DNA of 64,000 bases from Choristoneura fumiferana. Lineage: Eukaryota > Arthropoda > Insecta > Lepidoptera > Tortricidae. Both the position numbers and the translations under genes were made by a program. Below are positions 57,251-64,000 of the stretch, one piece after another. Below the pieces are notes generated by a model. It saw nothing but the letters and a program-made list of their open reading frames with translations, was not told the DNA's origin and ran no database searches. The number at the start of each line of letters is the position of its first letter. Within the stretch, counting starts at the first letter, position 1. The DNA lies in NCBI RefSeq assembly GCF_025370935.1, contig NC_133485.1, forward strand, positions 14,130,994 through 14,194,993, written 5' to 3'.

Positions 57251-57397
57251 TGTACAGTCGAATAAATTAGACAAAACCTTTGTGCTACTAATGTCATGTT
57301 GACATGTCATACATTTGTCAAGGAAATCATAGTGAAATTGATAGTAAAAAGGTTCCAGGTTCCCTGGGTCAAGATTCAATAATTTGTTCGACTGTAC
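57251..57397. repeat. MITE with TACAGTCGAA ends
   Basis: TGTACAGTCGAATAAATTA and, inverted, GTACAGTCGAACAAATT. The interior has a small palindrome, CATGTTGACATG. Next to it on the right is a poly(A) element (57418). Confidence 0.6.
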
Positions 57398-57417
57398 GTG
57401 TATACATCCTTATAGTT

Positions 57418-57695
57418 TTTTTTTTTATTCAACTGGATGGCAAACGAGCAAGTGGGTCTCCTGATGATAAGAGATCACCACCGCCCATAGACACCTGCAA
57501 CACCAGGGGGATTGCAGATGCGTTGCCAACCTAGAGGCCTAAGATGGGATACCTCAAGTGCCAGTAATTTCACCGGCTGTCTTACTCTCCACGCCGAAAC
57601 ACAACAGTGCAAGCACTGCTGCTTCACGGCAGGATTAGCGAGCAAGATGGTGGTAGCAATCCGGGCGGACCTTGCACAAGGTCCTACCACCTGCA
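57418..57695 (-). repeat. Family P, full length
   Basis: T-run at 57418, head CCTACCACCTGC at the right. One of the best-preserved copies. Confidence 0.8.
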
Positions 57696-57811
57696 TAAGG
57701 ATTTAAGGCATTTCAAGATAATTTCCTTTTAGTTCCAAAAAGTTAAAACCAGATCATCCGAAAACTTTTAATCAACCAACTTCATACCTTTTCAGATAAA
57801 AATACACAAAT

Positions 57812-57935
57812 ACAAAATACAATACAATACAATACAAAGACTCTTTATTGACCACCAGACATAGTAAGCGATACAGAAAACAGATACACAGAAAAAAATA
57901 TTACAAGGTGAGCAATAGGCTGCCTAAATGCGGCA
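57812..57935 (-). repeat. Retroelement 3' end with pentamer tail, inverse copy
   Basis: ATACA array, then AAGACTCTTTATTGACCACC and AAGGTGAGCAATAGGC, matching 53330-53462 on the other strand. Confidence 0.7.
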
Positions 57936-58352
57936 AAATGTGTTCTCTAGATATTTTTTTACGCTTTGAACTCAAACAATGCTTTTATTTTCCATTTTTA
58001 GGGTTCATAGCCAAAGCTGTAATTTTGCGTAGGTATTGTTATACCTGTTCGCTAAGATCACTTTCAGATTTAGGAATCCGTCTTCAAAATATTAAGCTTC
58101 AAAGTGCTAATTTTTGGTAGAGTCAAAATGTCCCCAGCCCTGCCCTACAGGCTAAATAGTAATAGTACCTAGTATATGAAACGAATTAAAAAGGAAAACT
58201 ATCATATCATAAGAAGGCTTTACAAGTTAAGGAGTAATAAACGCGAACTAAATTTAATAGGTATTGAACATATCATATGTTAGTACGGTCGGTTCCCTAA
58301 CTTATAGGTATCCACTTTTTCATACTAGTTGCATAGAAAAGTGGATACTTAC

Positions 58353-58537
58353 GTTAGTGCACCGCCTGTACAGAACCCTCCACTGCGCGCGGCTTGACCG
58401 TTTTTCCATGTCAATCCTTTTACAGACGCATAGGTACTTATTTTTCTCCGTCCCAAGAGTTTCGAGTGCCTATAGCGTATCAATAAAAACGCACTTAATT
58501 CCAGAAAGCTCGCTATCACCGCCAGTCGATCCATCAT
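58353..58537 (-). CDS. Candidate alternative first coding exon of TRPM (unproven)
   Basis: An ORF opens with a double ATG (58537) and stays open for 61 codons to a perfect donor, AC|GTAAGTAT. It leaves in phase 2, exactly the phase required by the TRPM exon at 54024-53868 (its first base would complete a Thr codon before CWCG). The peptide starts MMDRLAVIASFLELSAFLLI, a hydrophobic stretch, then becomes basic and Gly-rich. It does not resemble the WIE...KREC segment usually found before CxCG in TRPM, so a chance ORF with a good donor remains possible. No promoter element was identified. Confidence 0.27.
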
Positions 58538-58739
58538 GCCAAAGGTAAAGTACCCGTCACCCGAGACAAGGCAACCGATTTGTACCAGAAGGTTCTAAAT
58601 ATTTATCTTGCAAGAATTTCGTTACTACGCTCCGGTTTCGCTCTCAATTTTGTTAGTCCTTTGTTAGGATTCCATGCTCATTTTTGAAGGGTAAAAACAG
58701 GACCCAATTATTAGGGCTTTGCAAAATATTCATCCGTCT

Positions 58740-59075
58740 TGAAAATACAAACTGAAATATAGATGCACAGAAAAAACAGAAAAATAAGACCATCACTGGG
58801 AATCGAACCCAGGTCCTCGGTAATCCGTACCGCGTGCTATACCGCTACACCACTGATGGTCAACGGTACCGACACGAATTTCCCTATGCACCTCATATCT
58901 CAGCTTGTGTTTCTTACTTAGTCACTTAAGCAGCGACGCTAGCGACATCTATGCCGTAAGCCCTCAAACTTTTTTCGGCATTCCTTTTTTCAATTTCGGT
59001 TTTACGGGATGACCGTAAAAGTAAAAATTTGGAATTGAAATAAAAATTACAAAAAGATTCCAAAAAAAAACAATC
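58740..59075 (-). repeat. tRNA-like SINE unit (family T2), diverged
   Basis: A tRNA-like core with B-box complement GGAATCGAACC near 58799 and A-box complement CCGCTACACCA near 58843 is followed by the usual body (CACGAATTTCCCTATGCA) and tail (AATTTGGAATTGAAATAAA). Confidence 0.65.
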
Positions 59076-59124
59076 TTAATTTATCCGTCTGTCACAGAGC
59101 TGTAACTTTTACTAGCTCTGTACC

Positions 59125-59445
59125 ATATTATTAGGGTTCCATCCATACCCAAAGGGTAAAAACGGGACCCTATTACTGAGACTCCACTGCCCGTCTGTCT
59201 GTCATCAGGCTGTATCTCATGAATCGTGATAGCTAGACAGCTGAAATTTTCACAGATAATGTATTTCTGTTGCCGCTATATTATCAAGTACTAAAAACAG
59301 AATAAAATCAATATTTAAGGGGGGCTCCCACACAATAAAAGTAATTTTTTTGCTGTTTTTTGCTAATGTCTAAATTGTATAGATAATGCTACGGAACCCT
59401 CCGTACGTGACTCCAACTCGCACTTGGAAGGTTTTTTTTGTTTGT
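59125..59445 (+). repeat. GGGTTCC dispersed repeat
   Basis: AGGGTTCCATCCATACCCAA, CCCGTCTGTCTGTCATCAGG, GGGGGGCTCCCACACAATA, ACGGAACCCTCCGTACGTGA. A shorter relative begins at 7376 (CAGGGTTCCGTATCCGA). A frequent lepidopteran repeat; class unknown to me. Confidence 0.55.
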
Positions 59446-60477
59446 TATGCTCAAATCTGGCAAGTCCACTGAAGGAAAGAAAAATAAGGGAAATAATCCG
59501 TGTGCAAGCGTGGTATAGTTCTAGGTAAGGATGCCTTAAATAATATACTAAAAGTACTGATGGATGAGGGTGCAGCTAACGGATAGGGGGGAGGGACTTA
59601 TAAAGATCCCATTTAAAGTAAACGATGGCCCATAGCAAAAAATGTTCTGATACATAAGTAAGGTACATAAAATATATTACGTTTTTGTAAATTTTTCGCT
59701 AGGATCAATATTGAATGGGATATGGAGAAGAGACGGGCAGTAAAAAATAGTACATTATAAAGCGAATAAATTTACAGAATCTATTTTGTAGAAAATTTTA
59801 TGTAGATTGCCTACTTTAAGATAATTTTTGCTACGGGCCAGTTTATGACACACTTTTGAGGGATAGAAAATAATTTATGTATGTTTTTTTGCCATAATAG
59901 TATAGGTACGCGCCTGGCGCTTTTAGCTTACATATGTATCATTTCTATTCTTCGTAAAATGTACCTACCTCCTTAATAGCGTTCGGTTTTATGAAGGGAC
60001 TAGATGTAAATATGATGTATATATCCTTTTCAAACTAACACATGAAGAAAGAAACGCAATGAACGACAAGCGAGAATGAGGCACGAAAGAAACGTTCTCG
60101 GGGTGCAAGTTGAAACAATTTTATAAATAAATGGCGCCCTCAAACCTAAAATAGCAAATGCCTAATCCCAAGTCATTGTCCATGGAATGAGATCATGGAA
60201 ACCTCTTAGACGAAACGAAATTCTATGAGATAATATCATCCCAGAGGGCTCATAGAACAATGCGGCGTCTATTGTGTATTTAATCTCTCATTTTAGTCCG
60301 ACAAGTGCCAAAGGTGCCGATGGGAGCTATTAAACTGTGCTAAACGAGCAGCCTGGCACTTGGAGCTAAAGCCATGGAGATGTAGGTATTGCCGCTTCTG
60401 TTAATGCGGATAATGCGGAACGTTATTCGAAGATTATGGTACTTACTGCTTCGTGTTTAGCTAAATGCTCTTAATTA

Positions 60478-60835
60478 GTCATCATCATCATCATCAGCCG
60501 GAAGACGTCCACTGCTGAACAAAGGCCTCCCCCTTAGAACGCCACAATGAACGACGACTGCCACTTGCATCCACCGGTTTCCCGCAACTCTCACGATGTC
60601 GTCAGTCCACCTGGTGGGAGGCCTGCTAACGCTTCGTCTTCCGGTTCGTGGTCGCCACTCGAGGACTTTTCTCCCCCAACGGTTATCTGTCTTCGAGCGA
60701 TGTGGCCCGCCCATAGCCACTTCAACTTGCATATTTTTCCAGCTATGTCTGTTACTTTAGTTCTTCGACGAATTTCCATATTCCGGATTCTATCGCGCAA
60801 AGAAAGTCCAAACATAGCTCTCTCCATAGCTCTTT
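60478..60835 (-). mobile_element. RTE-like 3' end with ATG-repeat tail, frameshifted
   Basis: On the minus strand the reading begins RDRIRNMEIRRRTKVTDIAG, KLKWLWAGHIAR, then shifts frame into RRSVSRPPTRWTDDIVRVAG. It ends GRPLFSSGRLPADD at a CAT/ATG microsatellite (about 60480-60495). The fragment is 5'-truncated and no longer codes for a continuous protein. Confidence 0.75.
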
Positions 60836-61272
60836 GCGTTGTTTTATTAGTGTTCGACCGAAACTAGTATTTGGGTCAATCACCATTTAAATATATTCTG
60901 TTCCGTAACACAGGAGACATTAGTGATACACTTTCTTAGAACAATGTTCGCAATGTTTACTACTAGCATGCTTTGGAGATGAGCCATGAAGGAGTACTTA
61001 AAACTGTCGCAACTCCTAACTTTTAGTGAATTTGTACTCCTTAAAATGATTCTAGTAAAAAGAAACTCAGGAAACGTTACCATGGCAACAAGCTACACTA
61101 AAAAGTTAGTTGACCCATTTGCAACCGAAATCGAAACCGAATTTCGGGTAGTGTTTTTGTTTCAGCTGTAAATGATGAATAGGTAATTAATTTTGTATTT
61201 CAGTGTTTGTGTTCACAAAAGAAATAATTCGTTAAATTGATAGCTTGATAGCTCTTAGAGAAGTGAGTATTT

Positions 61273-61617
61273 AAGGTCACAGCTCATTAGTGCCACCCGG
61301 CACCCGACCAGCACCGCCTCGACTTTCGGCGTCCACTCGTTGTCGACAGGTGGTCCACGGGCGGATGCCGCGTTGACAACGAGTGGACATCGCGTGGTCC
61401 ACGAATTTCCTAGTAGTCACTATGGCGGTGAGCAGCGGGCTGTCACCGAGTGGTCCACTCGCCATCCGCGCATGGCAACCTCGCGAGTGAGGCGATCCGG
61501 TGACGCTACGGAGTTGATGTAGTGAGCGCATACCCATACAAATCCATATGAAGAATATTAACCGCTCAAGGTGAGACGCTGGTTGATTGTCGGGTGGCTG
61601 TAATGACCTGTGACCTT
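61273..61617. repeat. 345-bp GC-rich TIR element
   Basis: Ends AAGGTCACAGCTCATTA and, inverted, AAGGTCACAGGTCATTA continue through a shared GCCACCCG. The interior has a second palindrome (GTCCACTCGTTGTC, with GACAACGAGTGGAC at 61371). High GC leaves ORFs open on both strands (61277-61537 minus, 61340-61522 plus) without any protein family match, so these are not called as genes. Confidence 0.65.
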
Positions 61618-62949
61618 ATTCTATTTGACACGGTCTTTCTTTTAAGTCGGTACCCTGTTGACAGAATGGTCGTGGGTGATGATCACTAGTGAACCTTCAT
61701 GACGAATGGGAAAATAGTGTGGTTGCCTTCCACACCGCAGCGCTGGAGTCTTAGTGCTACCCACTCTGGAATTAGGTCCCTGAGTCGCCTTTTACGACAC
61801 CCACGGGAAGATCACGGGATTCTAAAATTGGGCACGGCATGGAGAAACAAAAAAAAACAACGGAGCCACTGCACTGCACTGTCTTGATTTGCTTCCGAAT
61901 ACTGCACGAAAGCCCAAGAAGCCGTTAGCTTTTGGTCCTAGTTTACGCAGAAAACAGAAACTTCAATTAAAAGCCAAAACTCGTCGAAATCGAAAGTTCA
62001 TAGATCGAATGAATGAGTTTTCTAAAGAGCATTCACAAAATAAAGAAGAGAAGAAGAATTTGATTTTGACAAAAAACTCTTTATAAGTAAATATGAATTC
62101 AACTAATTATGTGAAGCAACATCACTATTTTAGCTTGCCCCCAAACTGAGCGTTAGATAACGGGGTTTAACTATGAAAGCTAATATGGCGCAGTACATTC
62201 CTTCACGAGCTCCAAGTTGCAAAGACTTTGATGGCGGAAGAATTTAATTTACAAGCTTAGCTCAGTTGTCGACGACACCAAAATTAGCCGGAAACTTTAG
62301 AAGTTCGTTGCAATACTGCGAGAATGAAATTTAGGTGCTTAATCACTTGACACAACTTTAACTCAACTTAACCTAATAGGATCCCAATGCAAGCTGTGCA
62401 ACGTGCGTTAAGTTGCTTGCTGACACTTGTCTTGGTGATCATGTATTCTTATATATTATATATAATAACTATGCTTGTAATTTATGATGAGTTTTTCGGT
62501 GCCTTTTTTTTTTGGTGATGATTTTTTTTGGTGGGTAATAAACTTGGTGTTCGGACATTTTGTTTGCTTGCAATGACTAGCAGCTTTACAGATTGTTATT
62601 ACAGATGATAAAACAGTCTAAAGCTTTAAAATATTCTGGAGAAAACGTTATATTTCAAGCAACAAAACTAGGTAAAGACAATTTAAAGCTAGTTCAAGCG
62701 CACTCGGTGCACTGCACAAGCGTCTTTGTGAATTTTTAGTTGAAGTTTAAGTTGTTTAGTTGAAGTTGAAGTTTAAGTTCTCTATATTTTCCCTGAATAT
62801 AAGATAAAAATAATGGCATACGTTGGGTCACATTAGATTGGTCCTCCAGCTCAATGAAACTACAAAGCTGGATGCATCTTAGCGAATATATTTTACTGTA
62901 TATACTGTAAGTTGTCGATGACGCTTCAATGTGTAAGATTGTTCTAGAT

Positions 62950-63468
62950 CAGGGTTTCTCAAACTTATGGCTCCACGTACCCTGTTAAAGTTTCTAGACC
63001 GGTGGTAGATTTTATTGACATCATAAGTGCTTGTTATAGCCTAAATTGAATAAAGATATTTTGACTTTGACTTTGACTTTGACTTTGACTTTGACTTTGA
63101 CTTTGACTTTGACTTAGACGACAGCGAACCCCTACCTGCCCCCCCGAAGAAAGTAAAAAAATTGACTGTTGGAGAAACTAAGGTTATTTTTATTTCAATC
63201 ATCATCATAATATAATGTACCTATATTATTTATTAATTATTTCAGTAAAAGGTAACAAATATAGGTAAGAATCGTCTTGCCAACGAAAATACAAACTAAA
63301 ACAAACAACAAGAAATAAGTAACTTGGAGATGAAATAAAAAAAAAACAAAAACCAATCTTATCATCTCGCCAGTCTTGCAGCCACCATCACGTAAACCTT
63401 GTCGCGAACCCCCTACCGTCGAATAGCGAACCCCTAGGGATTCGCGTACCCCACTTTGAGCAACCCTG
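62950..63468. mobile_element. hAT-type non-autonomous element with 8-bp target duplication
   Basis: Ends CAGGGTTTCTCAAAC and, inverted, CAGGGTTGCTCAAAG fit the hAT pattern. The 8-bp duplication TTCTAGAT occurs at 62942-62949 and 63469-63476. The interior holds a LINE-like tail (AATTGAATAAAGATATTTTG followed by a TTGACT hexamer array) and, near 63285-63355, a piece of the T2 SINE family. No transposase. Confidence 0.8.
63056..63117. repeat. TTGACT hexamer microsatellite
   Basis: Ten or so tandem copies of TTTGAC directly after AATAAAGATATTTTGAC. A shorter array after AAATAAAACACTTTTGAC lies at 20475-20500. Both look like the variable tail of the same retroelement family. Confidence 0.9.
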
Positions 63469-64000
63469 TTCTAGATGTGTTTTAGAATAACGCGTAGCTA
63501 TCAACCGCCGTACGCGTGGCGCATTTAGTGCTGCGTTGTGTATGACGATCGTCATTAAGTACCTTGAAATAATCTCGTATCTCAAATAAATACCTCCACT
63601 TAACTGCACCTTGAAGTAATGTTCATAAAGCAAAAAGGTAGCGATTTTCAGGTACGGGTTTGTTAAAAAGAGTGACGATATCAAAGTGCGCCAGGTAGTT
63701 AAAAGTAAAACCAAATGAAACTGCGTCATTTTTCACACTAAATCTTTAAAAAAACCGGACTAGCGCACGAAGAATTTCGTACTATACAACATTATACAAC
63801 ACAACACCACACAACACTATACAACATTAGACATTAGCAAAACATGACACCATCATGGGGTGTCATGTACCTATACCGTCTTGTAAAACTACCATCTAAT
63901 AATGTAATGAGCATGAATTTGAATGAAAAAATATTTGACTAAGTTATTTCTGTGATAATTGCTTATTGGAATAAATAAATAATTAATTTAGCAAAAAAAA

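Larger units (their letters stand above)
54025..64000. other. Region 5' of the known TRPM exons (intron or upstream DNA)
   Basis: Apart from the candidate exon at 58353-58537, no exon encoding the usual WIE...KREC segment was found. 55440-57240 and 59450-60470 are AT-rich without a recognised feature. 61889-62086 is an unassigned basic ORF. 63480-64000 shows nothing. Confidence 0.7.

Noticed and set aside
61277..61537. Overlapping frames on both strands
   Set aside because: Explained by the GC-rich TIR element, whose inverted ends were identified.

Overview
This window is animal nuclear DNA and very probably comes from a moth or butterfly. It is AT-rich, its coding sequence is split into short exons with GT/AG borders, and its introns are full of repeat families typical of Lepidoptera. 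These include a poly(A)-tailed element of about 275 bp in 11 recognisable copies plus one diverged relative, tRNA-derived SINEs, RTE-like non-LTR tails and many foldback elements. There is no bacterial or viral gene, rRNA or CRISPR array.

The backbone is one large minus-strand gene, a TRPM-family ion channel. Eight exons (54024-53868, 52912-52699, 52085-51926, 45285-45149, 30694-30538, 27830-27683, 21864-21675, 1132-874) join in perfect phase into 474 codons of the cytosolic N-terminal TRPM homology region. The first coding exon(s) and the membrane pore lie outside the window, although 58537-58353 is a phase-compatible candidate for an alternative 5' exon. The intron between the last two exons is 20.5 kb and the one after 45149 is 14.5 kb.

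A complete three-exon gene for a 233-residue MADF-domain (Myb/SANT-like) protein lies on the plus strand at 44027-49622. It is interleaved with TRPM rather than simply nested: TRPM exon 45149-45285 sits inside MADF intron 1, while the MADF exons fall in two neighbouring TRPM introns. A GC-rich stretch just before the MADF start is the likely promoter.

The rest is mobile DNA at several depths of nesting. A 2.1-kb terminal-inverted-repeat element (12920-15058) carries five copies of an 18-bp motif and has at least three other elements inside it. An 860-bp element with inverted repeats of about 85 bp and a 4-bp target duplication lies at 24591-25450. A hAT-type element with an 8-bp target duplication lies at 62950-63468. 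Several long hairpins, RTE reverse-transcriptase tails, one longer non-LTR fragment (18324-18919) and a lone THAP-like first exon (21239-21318) are also present. A decayed partial copy of one TRPM exon lies at about 53070-53276.
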